A stretch of 64,000 bases of DNA from Rhodobacteraceae bacterium XHP0102 (GCA_025751475.1 JAOWLD010000004.1:186001-250000), one strand, 5' to 3'; positions 16,832-26,814 are shown, counted from the first letter of the stretch. Notes: a model not told the origin generated them from the sequence alone. Program-made: numbers and translations.

Positions 16832-18796
16832 TCAGCGTTTTTTCTTCTCCCACGCACGTCCCTCTATCAAGTCACGCAGGCGGTTTGAATATGTAGATGT
16901 GTCTTCGCTGACATCCGCTTGCTCCGTGCGGCGCGGTTTTGTGGCATTTTGTAGCGTTTTTAGCGCTTGGGTTAAACGCCATGATAAATGGGGATCATCT
17001 TCCGTGCGTTCAATCCTCTCTAAGGCTTCAGCCATCTCGTGGTCGATACCGTGCCAAGCGGCCAGTTTGGCGAATTCCTCAGTGAGGCAATCCTTTGCTT
17101 TGCCCTCCGCGCCCGCTGCCGTGGACTGCGCGATCATGGCGTGTGTGATCCGCACATGGCCCATTGCGCGCAAATTTTCAAGAAGCGCTCTTAAACCATG
17201 GCCCTCTAATTCTTGGTTAAGAATGTCTGTATCGCGACAGGTTGTGGTCAATAAATGTGCCGCAACTCGGCGATAATCTTCGCGTTCGGGGCGCAGGCGG
17301 TCAAGCTGCGCTTCGAAATGGTCGATCAACCGTGGATAAGAGCACAGCAGAACCAATATCACCGACCAGCGCAGATCCTTGTCTGATACAGCCCCAGATG
17401 CCAGTGCCGAAGCACGGGTTTCTGCCAAGGGCGCAAGCGGCAGATCAGGGCGCATATAATCCGATTTGCGCGCTGTGCGTAGGGTTTGTGATGCGCGCTG
17501 CGGTGGTCGTTTGTGGCGAAACAGCTGCCATTTGAGGTCTTTGAACGCGGTCTCATAATGACGGCGCAAATCGGGGTCCTTGATCTGGTCTGTCGCACGG
17601 CGCAGCGATTTATCCAATTCGGCGCGGCGTTCGGGGCTGTCGAAGACGCGGCCTTCGGTTTCACGCTGCCACAGCAGGCTGACCAAAGGGTGGGCGTCAT
17701 CGAGCAGGGTTTGCATCGCACTGGGCCCTTTGGCGCGGATCAGGTCATCAGGGTCTTGCCCCTCGGGCAAGATGCAGAAGCGCAGAGATTTTTGCGCCCC
17801 GAGCAAGGGCAGGGCAAGATCAATCACGCGCATTGCCGCGCGCAAACCTGCCTTGTCGCCATCCAACGCAATAATCGGCTCGGGCGAAATGCGCCACATC
17901 AGGAGCAATTGATCCTCAGTGATCGCGGTGCCAAGGGGGGCCACCGCTGCCTCGAACCCCGCGCGGACGAGGGCAATCACATCCATATAGCCTTCGGCCA
18001 CGATCAAGGGATGACCCTTGCCCGCCGCCTCACGCGCAGGGCCGTGATTAAACAGCGCACGGCCCTTGTCAAACAAGGGCGTTTCGCGGCTGTTGAGGTA
18101 TTTGGCCCGCGCGTTCGGGTCCATCGCGCGTCCGCCAAAGCCGATGCAGCGGCCGCGCGGGTCGCGGATGGGAAACATGATCCGATCTCGAAACGCATCA
18201 TAGGGTGCGCCACCATCATCGGGTTTGCTCGCAATCCCTGCGGTGATGATATCCTCGGCCGCGATACCTTTGGCCTGCAATGCCTCAAAGGCCCCGCGCC
18301 GCGCCGATGGGGCAAAGCCGATTTCAAACCGCGCAAGCGTTGCGTCATCTAAGCCGCGCTTTTCAAGATAATCCCGTCCGTCACGGGCAGCAGACGATTT
18401 CAGCTGTAGCTTGTAGAACTGCACCGCTGCCTCGGTGGCCTGTGCCAATTTCTCGCGCGTGTCTGATTTTTCCTGTGCGCGTGGATCTCGCTCTGGCATG
18501 GGCATCCCTGCCTCACGCGCAAGGATTTCAATCGCCTCCATGAAGCTGACATTTTCAGTGTCTTTTACAAAGCTGATTGCATCGCCTTTGGCCTGACAGC
18601 CAAAACAATAATAAAAACCTTTGCGGTCATCGACATGGAAGGACGCGGTTTTCTCTTGGTGAAAGGGGCAAGGGGCCCACATATCCCCTTTGGCCGCATT
18701 GGATTTGCGGTTGTCCCACATGACTTTGCGCCCGACCACCTGCGACAGCGAGATGCGGGTGCGCAATTCATCCAAAAATCCAGGCGGCAAACTCAT
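16832..18796 (-). CDS. dnaG: DNA primase
   Basis: Synthesises RNA primers at the replication fork. At 654 residues it is full length. The CHC2 zinc finger (C-PFH, then YYCFGCQAKG) is at about residues 40-65. RNAP-basic residues follow, and the Toprim core holds VAEGYMDVIAL and LDGDKAGLRAA. The C-terminal helicase-interaction region is present. The ATG at 18796 gives MSLPPGFLDELRTRISLSQVV, the normal beginning. About 93 bases separate it from rpoD, so the two are probably one operon with an internal control point at the 16806-16824 palindrome. Confidence 0.96.
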   Translation of the reverse strand: MSLPPGFLDELRTRISLSQVVGRKVMWDNRKSNAAKGDMWAPCPFHQEKTASFHVDDRKGFYYCFGCQAKGDAISFVKDTENVSFMEAIEILAREAGMPMPERDPRAQEKSDTREKLAQATEAAVQFYKLQLKSSAARDGRDYLEKRGLDDATLARFEIGFAPSARRGAFEALQAKGIAAEDIITAGIASKPDDGGAPYDAFRDRIMFPIRDPRGRCIGFGGRAMDPNARAKYLNSRETPLFDKGRALFNHGPAREAAGKGHPLIVAEGYMDVIALVRAGFEAAVAPLGTAITEDQLLLMWRISPEPIIALDGDKAGLRAAMRVIDLALPLLGAQKSLRFCILPEGQDPDDLIRAKGPSAMQTLLDDAHPLVSLLWQRETEGRVFDSPERRAELDKSLRRATDQIKDPDLRRHYETAFKDLKWQLFRHKRPPQRASQTLRTARKSDYMRPDLPLAPLAETRASALASGAVSDKDLRWSVILVLLCSYPRLIDHFEAQLDRLRPEREDYRRVAAHLLTTTCRDTDILNQELEGHGLRALLENLRAMGHVRITHAMIAQSTAAGAEGKAKDCLTEEFAKLAAWHGIDHEMAEALERIERTEDDPHLSWRLTQALKTLQNATKPRRTEQADVSEDTSTYSNRLRDLIEGRAWEKKKR

Positions 18797-18874
18797 GGGG
18801 CGAGTATCTGCGTGAACGCAGGCGCTGTCCAGATGCCCCCGCGCGATCCTCTGTGGAGAACCCTGTGGGCAAAT

Positions 18875-19438
18875 TCACAGCGCGGCTGATTTGCGCGCAG
18901 CCACCCCTTGCATCGCATGGGCAAGTTCAACCAGTGCCGATTGCGCCATAGAGCGCATCACGAATATCTCGATGTGATCTCTGTCATCAGATGTCACAAA
19001 GAGCGCATCAATATGACCCAAAAGACTGCCCGCCGCGCGCTGAGGCCCGAAGACAGAGGGGCGCATATCCAAAGGGCAGAGCCGCGCCAAAACATCGACC
19101 AGATCAGGCCCTGTCAGCGTGAACCGCGCCAAAGCCCCGCTTTGATCCGCCAAAAGCGCGTAAGGCGCCAAAGCGGCAAGGGGGGCAGAAGCCCCCAAAA
19201 GAAGCGCATGATCAAGCCCGTTCCAGATCAGCCGCACTGCGTCTGTTGAGACCACCTCACTTGGCGCAGGGAACCGCAGGCCAAAATCTGACTTAAGGAT
19301 TGTGTCGAGCGCATCGAGGCAGTTTGGATATGGCAAGATCGCGGTGATGTTTTGCGGCGCATCAATCCTGATCTGCATTGCGCCATAGGATATATCGCTG
19401 GGGCCAGTCACAGGTGGGGTTAGGGAAAGATCAGTCAC
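18875..19438 (-). CDS. soxG: Sarcosine oxidase gamma subunit
   Basis: A non-catalytic subunit of the heterotetrameric sarcosine oxidase, 187 residues. I place the start at the GTG at 19438. GGAGGGCGG, inside the end of soxA, lies just upstream, and the gene then overlaps soxA by 8 bases. The longer in-frame extension to 19516 would lie within soxA and looks unlike the family. It is the last gene of soxBDAG and is followed by a gap of about 78 bases before the dnaG start region. The sequence is weakly conserved, so the call rests heavily on position. Confidence 0.8.
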   Translation of the reverse strand: MTDLSLTPPVTGPSDISYGAMQIRIDAPQNITAILPYPNCLDALDTILKSDFGLRFPAPSEVVSTDAVRLIWNGLDHALLLGASAPLAALAPYALLADQSGALARFTLTGPDLVDVLARLCPLDMRPSVFGPQRAAGSLLGHIDALFVTSDDRDHIEIFVMRSMAQSALVELAHAMQGVAARKSAAL

Positions 19439-22370
19439 GCATCCGCCCTCCGTCAGGGTCAAAGAAGACAGGCGGGCAAATCTCGCAGAGGGTTTCTTGC
19501 CCGCGCAGATGATCAACCATTTTCACCTGATCCCCATGCCGTGCGCGCCCCTCCACGAAGAAGCCAAGCGCAATTGGATGCCCCAAGGTTGGCGAGAAAC
19601 AGGCCGAAGATACGTAGCCTTTTGAGCTTTCCCGGATGGGTTTTGCATCGGCCTCGAACAAATGCCCGCCTGCCAGAATTTTTGATCTGTCATCCACAGG
19701 GCGCAACCCGATTAATGCGGGTCGTGCAGGGTCAAGCAACCCTTCGCGCGCCGCCCCTGCGCGGCCGATGAAATCACTTTTCTTCTTGGACAGTAGACCC
19801 GCCATGCCCAAATCGCCTGCGGTTACGCGGCCATTGATTTCGGCATGGGTGATAAAGCCCTTTTCTAGGCGCAAGACATTGAGGGCTTCAACCCCATAGG
19901 GCCCGCCCCCCATCGCTTCGGCGCGGGTCAAAAGCGCGTCATAAAGACTTGCGCCATAACCCACAGGAACCGCGATTTCATATCCCTCCTCGCCTGAGAA
20001 AGAGATGCGAAAAATGCGGGCCGGCACCCCCAAAACATCCCGCGCGACCCAACCCATAAAGGGCAAGTCTTCGCGGAGAAGACCCGTGGTCAGACCAGAG
20101 ACGAGGTCAAAGGCCTTTGGCCCTGCCACCGCGAATTGTGCCCAAGCTTCTGTGGTGGAGGTTAGGCTGAGTTTCCAATTGGGGCAAAAGACCTGTGCGA
20201 CAAATTCCAAATGCGCCATGACCTCGGCGGCGGCTGCGGTGGTCGTGGTGATGACATAATCATACGAGCCTATGCGTGCACAGGTTCCGTCATCCATCAC
20301 AAACCCATCTTCGCGCAGCATCAAACCATAGCGCACACGCCCCTCTGGCAGGGTCGACATTATATTGCTGTAGACAAAATCAAGAAACCGCGCGGCATCA
20401 GGGCCAGACACGGCGATTTTGCCCAAGGTGGACACGTCAACAACCCCGACCGAATTGCGCACATAGCCCACCTCGCGATTGCAAGATTGCAGCCATGTTG
20501 TCTCGCCATTTTGTGGGAAATAGGAGGCGCGATACCACAGGCCTGTCGCAACCATTGGTGCGCCGCGCGCCACGCTTGCCGCATGGCTGGTGGTCAGGCG
20601 TTCGGGTGCGAAGCCCTTGCCTTGCGCGCCTGCGCCAATCGCACCAAGGGAGACTGGCACAAAGGGCGGGCGATAGGTGGTCGTGCCTGTCTCGGCAATT
20701 CCACGACCTGTGGCATCAGCCAGAACCGCAATGGCGGTGGTGTTGGAACTGCGCCCTTGATCGGGTGCCATACCTTGGGTCGTGTAACGCTTCATATGTT
20801 CGACCGATTGATACCCTTCCTGCGCGGCAAGGCGGATATCTTTGGTGGTCACATCATTGGCGAAATCAATCCATGCGCGTTTCTTGCCAGAAACAACCCA
20901 ATGCGGCTTGGCCCTCTCATGCGAGGGGGGGGCGATTGGGCAGGGCGTATGGGGGGGCGTCAGGCCCAATTCAGACAAGGCCTTGATCGCCGCTGCAAAC
21001 CCCGAGGTCAGACATTCAGCCGTGCTGAAATATCCTGCCGCACTGCCTGCATAGGTTAGGGCAGGAACCGCGCCCTCTGGGGCAAGAAAACAGGATTTTT
21101 CCGCGTGCCAAATTGCGCGTGCGCCCATGTGGCAGGCAAGGTGAATATTGGGGTTCCATCCGCCAGATATTCCCAACGCGCCGATGTCCAGATCGGTGGT
21201 TTTCCCCGAAGCATCACGAATGGTGATGCCTGATATGCGTTTGCGTCCGCGTGTCGCCACGACCTCTGCGCTGCGATAAAGCGGGTAATCGCCAAAGGCG
21301 GTTGCATCGCTGCGCGGGTCGATGACGGCGGCAATCGTGGCCCCTGCGGCCTGCAAGGCGAGAGCATCGCGATGTCCCTGATCGGTGCTGACAAACAGCG
21401 CGATTTTGCGCGCGGGCAAAACGCCGTGGCGGTCAAGATAGGCACGCATCGCACCTGCCATCATAATGGCGGGGCGGTCATTGTCTGCGAATGCGATGGG
21501 CCGTTCAACCGCACCTGTGGCCAAAATCGCAGCGCGCGCGGTGATGCGCCAGAAACATTCGCGCGGGATGGTGTCGCTTGGGGCATGGTCGATCCCGACC
21601 CGCTCGATCATTCCATAGGTGCCGCCATCATAGGCGCCTGTGACCGTGCAGCGCGGCATGATCCGCACATTGGGCATGGCGGACAGCTTTGCCCATATCT
21701 GCGTCACCCATGTTTGCGCGGGCCTATCGTCAATCACGACATCCTCAAGCCACAGCCTGCCGCCGAGTTCCGTGTTCTCATCAACAAGGATCACATCCGC
21801 GCCCGCCTCAGCCGCGACAAGGGCGGCGGTCAATCCTGCGGGGCCAGCGCCAATGACCAATAGATCACAATGGGCAAAGGCTTTCTCGGATGGTTCTGCC
21901 TCCATCTCGCGCGACAGGCGGCCCAAACCCGCAGCGCGGCGGATCAACGGCTCGTAAACCGCCTCCCAGAAACGGCGCGGCCACATGAATGTTTTGTAGT
22001 AAAACCCCGCGCTCAAGAAGGGCGCGGCCAGATCATTGACCGCCAAAAGATCAAACCCAAGCGGGCCAAGATGGTTTTGGCTCTTGGCATCAAGCCCCTC
22101 ATACAGCGATTGCATTGTGGCGCGTGTGTTCGGGATTGCGGCGCCATATGGCCCGCGCGACAGTTCAACCAATCCGTTTGGATCATCCGAGCCTGCCGTG
22201 ACGATCCCGCGGGGGCGGTGATATTTGAAACTGCGCCCCACCAATGCGACATCATTGGCCAAGAGGGCAGAGGCGAGGGTGTCGCCCTCGAACCCCTGAT
22301 AGGTTTTGCCGTCAAATGTGAACTTGAGCGGCTTGTCGCGATTGATCCGTCCTTTGCCCTCAACCCGCAT
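19431..22370 (-). CDS. soxA: Sarcosine oxidase alpha subunit
   Basis: The large subunit of tetrameric sarcosine oxidase. It binds NAD+ and passes the methyl group, as methylene, to tetrahydrofolate. It has 979 residues from the ATG at 22370. A ferredoxin-like N-terminal part holds EGDTLASALLANDV, and the dinucleotide-binding GAGPAGL is at 174-180. A second pyridine-nucleotide fold follows, then a C-terminal GcvT-like folate domain beginning near residue 600. The start overlaps soxD by 11 bases and the stop overlaps soxG. Length and domain order are normal. Confidence 0.93.
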   Translation of the reverse strand: MRVEGKGRINRDKPLKFTFDGKTYQGFEGDTLASALLANDVALVGRSFKYHRPRGIVTAGSDDPNGLVELSRGPYGAAIPNTRATMQSLYEGLDAKSQNHLGPLGFDLLAVNDLAAPFLSAGFYYKTFMWPRRFWEAVYEPLIRRAAGLGRLSREMEAEPSEKAFAHCDLLVIGAGPAGLTAALVAAEAGADVILVDENTELGGRLWLEDVVIDDRPAQTWVTQIWAKLSAMPNVRIMPRCTVTGAYDGGTYGMIERVGIDHAPSDTIPRECFWRITARAAILATGAVERPIAFADNDRPAIMMAGAMRAYLDRHGVLPARKIALFVSTDQGHRDALALQAAGATIAAVIDPRSDATAFGDYPLYRSAEVVATRGRKRISGITIRDASGKTTDLDIGALGISGGWNPNIHLACHMGARAIWHAEKSCFLAPEGAVPALTYAGSAAGYFSTAECLTSGFAAAIKALSELGLTPPHTPCPIAPPSHERAKPHWVVSGKKRAWIDFANDVTTKDIRLAAQEGYQSVEHMKRYTTQGMAPDQGRSSNTTAIAVLADATGRGIAETGTTTYRPPFVPVSLGAIGAGAQGKGFAPERLTTSHAASVARGAPMVATGLWYRASYFPQNGETTWLQSCNREVGYVRNSVGVVDVSTLGKIAVSGPDAARFLDFVYSNIMSTLPEGRVRYGLMLREDGFVMDDGTCARIGSYDYVITTTTAAAAEVMAHLEFVAQVFCPNWKLSLTSTTEAWAQFAVAGPKAFDLVSGLTTGLLREDLPFMGWVARDVLGVPARIFRISFSGEEGYEIAVPVGYGASLYDALLTRAEAMGGGPYGVEALNVLRLEKGFITHAEINGRVTAGDLGMAGLLSKKKSDFIGRAGAAREGLLDPARPALIGLRPVDDRSKILAGGHLFEADAKPIRESSKGYVSSACFSPTLGHPIALGFFVEGRARHGDQVKMVDHLRGQETLCEICPPVFFDPDGGRMRD

Positions 22371-22635
22371 GATCTTGCCCTCGATCGCGCAGCAGCTTGG
22401 CCCCCAGAACAGCATGGCTGACTGTGTTGCGGGTCACTGATATCCACGCCCCGCACCCATGCGCGTGACGCCAAATCTCAACAATCTCGCCTGGTTGATT
22501 GTCGCGCAGGTGCAGATAGCTGTGCCATGCGGCGTTGCCCGCCTCGGCCGCAGGGCGATCGGCATAGGTGATATCGCCTTTGGGGCGAAACTCGCGGCTG
22601 TCTCTTTCGCCGCATATGGGGCAGGGGATACGCAT
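22360..22635 (-). CDS. soxD: Sarcosine oxidase delta subunit
   Basis: A small zinc-binding subunit of tetrameric sarcosine oxidase, 91 residues from the ATG at 22635. It opens with MRIPCPICGERDSREF, the CPxCGxR zinc knuckle. The remaining ligands are probably the His and Cys in HAHGCGAW. An upstream in-frame extension to 22686 would overlap soxB and is not needed. It lies 13 bases after soxB and overlaps soxA. Confidence 0.92.
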   Translation of the reverse strand: MRIPCPICGERDSREFRPKGDITYADRPAAEAGNAAWHSYLHLRDNQPGEIVEIWRHAHGCGAWISVTRNTVSHAVLGAKLLRDRGQDHAG

Positions 22636-22648
22636 AAACTTTCGATCT

Positions 22649-23902
22649 CTAATGCAAATTATGTTGGCTGCCGCGGCCTTCTTCATCCATCAGACCGCGC
22701 CCTTTCTCAAAGCGGTCAAGGCGGTAGCGTTCGGCGCTTTGATGCGGCCGGTCTGTGGCCATAAGATGCGCGAAGGCATAGCCTGATCCTGGCACGGCCT
22801 TGAAGCCGCCATAACACCACCCACAATTCAGATAGAGGCCCTCAATCGGGCTTTTGTCGATGATGGGGCTGCCATCGGAAGACATATCCATAATCCCGCC
22901 CCAAGAGCGCAGCATTTTGGCTTGCCCGATCATCGGCATCAGCGTCATGCCTGTTTCTACCACGTGCTCTGCCGTGGGCAGGTTCCCGCGCGCGGCATAG
23001 GATGCGTAAAAATCCAGATCACCACCAAAGACCAGCCCGCCCTTGTCTGATTGACTGATATAGAAATGCCCCATGCCATAGGTGATGACATGGTCAATGA
23101 CGGGCTTCAGCCCTTCGGTGACAAAGGCCTGTAAAACGTGGCTTTCAATGGGCAGCCGCAAACCTGCCATTGCGGCAACCTGAGAGCTGCGCCCTGCCAC
23201 CACAATGCCAACTTTGCGCGCGGTCATTGCGCCCCGCGTGGTTTGGACGCCCGTAACGCGGCCTTGATGGATATCAATCCCCGTGACTTCGCAATTCTGG
23301 ATGAGGTCGACCCCACGCTGATCCGCCGCGCGGGCATAGCCCCACGCCACGGCATCATGCCGCGCTGTGCCGCCGCGTTTGTGATACAGACCGCCGAAAA
23401 TGGGGAAACGGGTTTGATCATAATCGAGATAGGGGATCATGCGCCGCAATTCATCGCGCTCCAAGAGGATTGCATCATCACCTTGGTTGATCATCGCATT
23501 GCCGCGCCGCGCAAAAGCATCGCGTTGGCCGTCTGAGTGGAACAGATTGATGATGCCGCGCTGACTGTGCATGACATTATAGTTCAGGTCTTGCTCTAGC
23601 CCCTCCCATAATTTCAGGGAATGGCTGTAAAATTGAGAATTGCCTTCTAGCAGGTAATTCGCGCGCACAATGGTGGTGTTGCGTCCGATATTTCCGCCGC
23701 CCAAATAGCCCTTCTCAAGCACCGCAATATTGGTGATGCCATGATTTTTGGCGAGGTAATAAGCAGTTGCTAAACCATGCCCACCACCACCAATGATGAT
23801 CATATCATATTGCGCCTTTGGCGCAGGGTCACGCCATGCGCGGGCCCATGATTTTTGTCCCGTCAATCCTTCGGCAATCACGCGAAGGCCAGAATAGCGC
23901 AT
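22649..23902 (-). CDS. soxB: Sarcosine oxidase beta subunit
   Basis: The catalytic flavoprotein subunit, which oxidises sarcosine to glycine at a non-covalent FAD and passes electrons to covalently bound FMN. It has 417 residues. The FAD fingerprint GGGGHG is at 38-43. GGTARHD has His182 at the position expected for the FMN-linked histidine. WGGIMDMSSDGSPIID and NCGWCYGGFKAVPG are near the C-terminus. AGAGGGGGAAA lies just before the ATG at 23902. First gene of a tightly packed soxB-D-A-G operon. Together with the creatinase at the left edge it suggests use of creatine or glycine-betaine breakdown products. Confidence 0.95.
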   Translation of the reverse strand: MRYSGLRVIAEGLTGQKSWARAWRDPAPKAQYDMIIIGGGGHGLATAYYLAKNHGITNIAVLEKGYLGGGNIGRNTTIVRANYLLEGNSQFYSHSLKLWEGLEQDLNYNVMHSQRGIINLFHSDGQRDAFARRGNAMINQGDDAILLERDELRRMIPYLDYDQTRFPIFGGLYHKRGGTARHDAVAWGYARAADQRGVDLIQNCEVTGIDIHQGRVTGVQTTRGAMTARKVGIVVAGRSSQVAAMAGLRLPIESHVLQAFVTEGLKPVIDHVITYGMGHFYISQSDKGGLVFGGDLDFYASYAARGNLPTAEHVVETGMTLMPMIGQAKMLRSWGGIMDMSSDGSPIIDKSPIEGLYLNCGWCYGGFKAVPGSGYAFAHLMATDRPHQSAERYRLDRFEKGRGLMDEEGRGSQHNLH

Positions 23903-24005
23903 ATGAGTTTCCCCCTCTGCTGCCTACAAGCCTAGGACAGCAGCCGCCGCGGTTTTCGTCAAGTTACGACAAACGCGTGTGATTTGACGACCTCACCCCG
24001 TTTCT

Positions 24006-24641
24006 TTACGGCGTGTCCCATGCGGGGGTCTGGTTGGCGCTGGGTTGGATGACGTTGAGGCCATACCCCTCGGACGCGCCGCAATTGGATCGACAATAGG
24101 GTGGGCTTGGCATTCCCGAGAAGATCATGCGATCCCCAAAGCGCGGGCGAATGGGCATAAAATTCTCGAATTCCATGTTTGGCAGATCAAAGCCCATCGT
24201 TGGCTCATATTGGAAATAGGTTTCGACCAAAACAATATGGCTGCCATCAGGTAAAGGCGGCAAGCGGTTGCGCACAAAGCCCGCGTTTTGAGGTGTCAAA
24301 CCTGCCAAACCGCCGGTGCCATAAGACCAATCGAGCGATACTTCCGTGCCCACGCGTTTGAATTGCGACACCCGCAAAGAGGTGCCCTCAGCTTGGCGGG
24401 TCATATATTGAAAGGTGCGGTGAAGCCCTTCGATGTCTTCGGGGGTCAGCACAGCCTGTATTCGTGAAATGGAGTCGGCGATGGTATTGCTGGCGCGCAC
24501 GCTGCCCGTGTAGTGCCGAAACCCATCATAGAAGGTTACACCAACAACCATCATTGCCATTAGCACAGGCAGCATCAAGGCCGCTTCAATCGCGACAGCG
24601 CCTTGTGTGCGCGTGAGAAAATTGCGCAGTGCTTTGATCAT
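24006..24641 (-). CDS. TadE/TadG-like pilus assembly protein, third of three
   Basis: 211 residues with a short basic N-terminus followed by the pseudopilin-like signal GAVAIEAALMLPVLMAMMVV (about residues 14-33) and a single membrane helix. The rest is predicted to be outside the cytoplasmic membrane. TadE-like proteins are minor components of the tight-adherence (Flp) pilus. It overlaps the preceding tadE-like gene by four bases (ATGA) and ends the operon. Two cysteines near the C-terminus (YCRSNCG) could form a disulphide. Confidence 0.75.
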   Translation of the reverse strand: MIKALRNFLTRTQGAVAIEAALMLPVLMAMMVVGVTFYDGFRHYTGSVRASNTIADSISRIQAVLTPEDIEGLHRTFQYMTRQAEGTSLRVSQFKRVGTEVSLDWSYGTGGLAGLTPQNAGFVRNRLPPLPDGSHIVLVETYFQYEPTMGFDLPNMEFENFMPIRPRFGDRMIFSGMPSPPYCRSNCGASEGYGLNVIQPSANQTPAWDTP

Positions 24642-25183
24642 AGCTGGGACACCTCGCCCAAAGGTTCAGTGACGAAAATGGTGGATGTTTCCAAGAACAA
24701 GGTCCCGTTCATCCTGCTGTTGAGATCAACCATAAAGGCTGACAGGGGCAACAGAGGGTCTAACTCCACGCAAACCCGAAGCAGCATCAGTTGATTGGGC
24801 TGCGTTTGGCTTGGGTCGAATTGCGTTGGATTTGGGATTTGCGCCTGTCGATTGGTACAGCTCGTTTGCAGAGACGGCATCGCATAGCTGGGTCTCTCAA
24901 TCGGGTTAACCTCAAGGCTAATCGTGTCACGACAATCGCGGATGATCCGTGCATTGTTGCAGATCTGATTGGATATGAGCGTTGTGGTCAGAAACTCGGC
25001 ATTGCTCAAACGCATATCACGCACTGTGATGTCCACCGCACGTTCAAGCATGGCCTGCCGCACCAAAATGGTCGATGTCTCCAGTGAGGTGAAAAACACC
25101 GTCAGGATCACTGGAAAGACCAATACAAATTCTATCGCGGCTGCACCTTCATCGCGCCTGAACCATTTTCGGAAATGTTTCAT
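24638..25183 (-). CDS. TadE-like pilus assembly protein, second of three
   Basis: 181 residues. The N-terminus MKHFRKWFRRDEGAAAIEF precedes one hydrophobic helix, the standard TadE layout with a conserved Glu soon after the cleavage-type glycine. The extracytoplasmic part holds three cysteine residues, in NQICNNAR, RDCRDT and QTSCTNR. Both ends overlap neighbours by four bases, indicating tight translational coupling within the three-gene set. Confidence 0.78.
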   Translation of the reverse strand: MKHFRKWFRRDEGAAAIEFVLVFPVILTVFFTSLETSTILVRQAMLERAVDITVRDMRLSNAEFLTTTLISNQICNNARIIRDCRDTISLEVNPIERPSYAMPSLQTSCTNRQAQIPNPTQFDPSQTQPNQLMLLRVCVELDPLLPLSAFMVDLNSRMNGTLFLETSTIFVTEPLGEVSQL

Positions 25184-26814
25184 TCGATCAGCCTCATTGT
25201 TCCAATCGCCTCAGATACGGAGCCGAAGATATCGTTGAGGTCCGTTCCGAGACTGAAATAGTGATTGGCGGGATTGCCTGCGCAGTTGCGAAGCGTAAGG
25301 GTGTCTCCTGCGGTCCCATTCAGGGAAATGGTGAATATGACGATGCCCTGTTCTATTGCGGCGCTGCACAGGCCCACCAAATCCGCATTGGCCATGGCAG
25401 GGTCGGCTGACCAGTCAAGCGCATTGTCACGAAAATGATTATAGAGGCTGAAGGCCGCGTCTTGCGTGGCGCGCCCATCCGTCACGGCGCGTTGGCTTGA
25501 TGGAAACAAAAAGCTGTTCAAGATTGTTTGATAGGTCCAACGTGCCCAAACTTCGGACCAGGTTAATCTGACGGATTGCGCCCCCATATAAGGTTCGGCC
25601 TGCCAATACCCGTCCAAGTCGCGCGCTCGCGCGGAGCTGGAGACATAATAGAGCCCAGTTGCAGGATGATACACGGACCACCGCTCCGTCCCCGATTGGT
25701 TGAAATGATAGATCGGAGAGGGGCCTGTTTTGTAATTGGGGTGAATGTCCAAGCCATCGCCACTGGTGGTGCCATCCGCCACTAAAATGATGACCTTGAG
25801 CGCCGAGGGGCTATACGCGAGCGGCCGATTTCCAAGATTTGTTGGAATGACGCCGCCGCTGGCTAGGTCGCTGGCCGCGGGTTGCGCGGCGGGGTCAAGC
25901 AGCACCGCCGCCCATTTCACGGCTTGGGTCGGGCGCGAATATCCTTCTGCGGTCAACCCTTGAATATGGGCATTGATGATGGCGGCCTCATTTTCCCATG
26001 GGAGGATCGCGTTGCTGTCATCGGACGGGCAATAGGGGCTATCGAAATTGCGCCAAATCAGGTGGTTCGCATAGTCGAAATGCATAACCCGATCAATCGG
26101 GTCATCGGGTGTAACAGCGATCTGCGCTAAGCTGTCGGGGGGAAAGCGGGCGCAGGTGCTTTGACTGTGTTCTGTGCCAAAATTGAACACGCTGGCCAAA
26201 TCGGTGCCTGCAATAATGCGGTCATTATAGGGCACCACAGAAAATGAAAGCACATTGCCCTCTGTATCTTCACTGAGCATATCGCTGACAAATGCGGTTG
26301 TCGCGGCTTTTACGCGATCGAGCTTGCCGCTGTCTCTCATCGAACCAGAGCGATCAATCACAAGAGAGATTTCAATCGAGCGAATGTTTTGTTCGACACG
26401 CGCTTGCGCCCGCACCGTCAGTGAGGGAAAGCCAAAATAGCGCAAAAAATAGGTGCCAAGCGCTTGTTCGACCCGCCCCCCTACGACCAAAAGGCCGTTT
26501 TCATTCCTATAGTCGGGGGTGAGGGTGAAATTATCCAAATCCTGAGTTTCGAGATATTGGTTTACAACCGTCCAGACTTCGGCGCTGCTGGTGGCTGAAT
26601 TGGCAGCTGCGAAAATTGCGCGATCCATCGTGCTTTGAAGCTGCGAACGTGCCGCTTCAAAACGGATCACATCCAACGCAAGGCCGCCAAGCGTCATCAT
26701 CACCATCGTAATGAGGGCCGCAAAGATTGTTACCGTTCCGCGCTCATCGCTTAAGAATCGATTGAGTGGGCGAAAACGGCAAATTTTTGAGCGTGGCGCG
26801 CCTTTTGCGAACAT
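25180..26814 (-). CDS. TadG-like protein with von Willebrand factor A domain
   Basis: 544 residues. The N-terminal segment FLSDERGTVTIFAALITM begins a membrane anchor of TadG type. A von Willebrand A domain follows from about residue 150, with a MIDAS-like DRSGSMRDS (metal-binding Asp-x-Ser-x-Ser) and later ILVADGTTSGD. Proteins of this class sit at the base of, or outside, Flp pili and often appear alone in Rhodobacterales. The genes for the secretion ATPase (tadA), secretin or flp pilin are not in the window. First gene of the operon; the Shine-Dalgarno site is weak. Confidence 0.82.
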   Translation of the reverse strand: MFAKGAPRSKICRFRPLNRFLSDERGTVTIFAALITMVMMTLGGLALDVIRFEAARSQLQSTMDRAIFAAANSATSSAEVWTVVNQYLETQDLDNFTLTPDYRNENGLLVVGGRVEQALGTYFLRYFGFPSLTVRAQARVEQNIRSIEISLVIDRSGSMRDSGKLDRVKAATTAFVSDMLSEDTEGNVLSFSVVPYNDRIIAGTDLASVFNFGTEHSQSTCARFPPDSLAQIAVTPDDPIDRVMHFDYANHLIWRNFDSPYCPSDDSNAILPWENEAAIINAHIQGLTAEGYSRPTQAVKWAAVLLDPAAQPAASDLASGGVIPTNLGNRPLAYSPSALKVIILVADGTTSGDGLDIHPNYKTGPSPIYHFNQSGTERWSVYHPATGLYYVSSSARARDLDGYWQAEPYMGAQSVRLTWSEVWARWTYQTILNSFLFPSSQRAVTDGRATQDAAFSLYNHFRDNALDWSADPAMANADLVGLCSAAIEQGIVIFTISLNGTAGDTLTLRNCAGNPANHYFSLGTDLNDIFGSVSEAIGTMRLIE

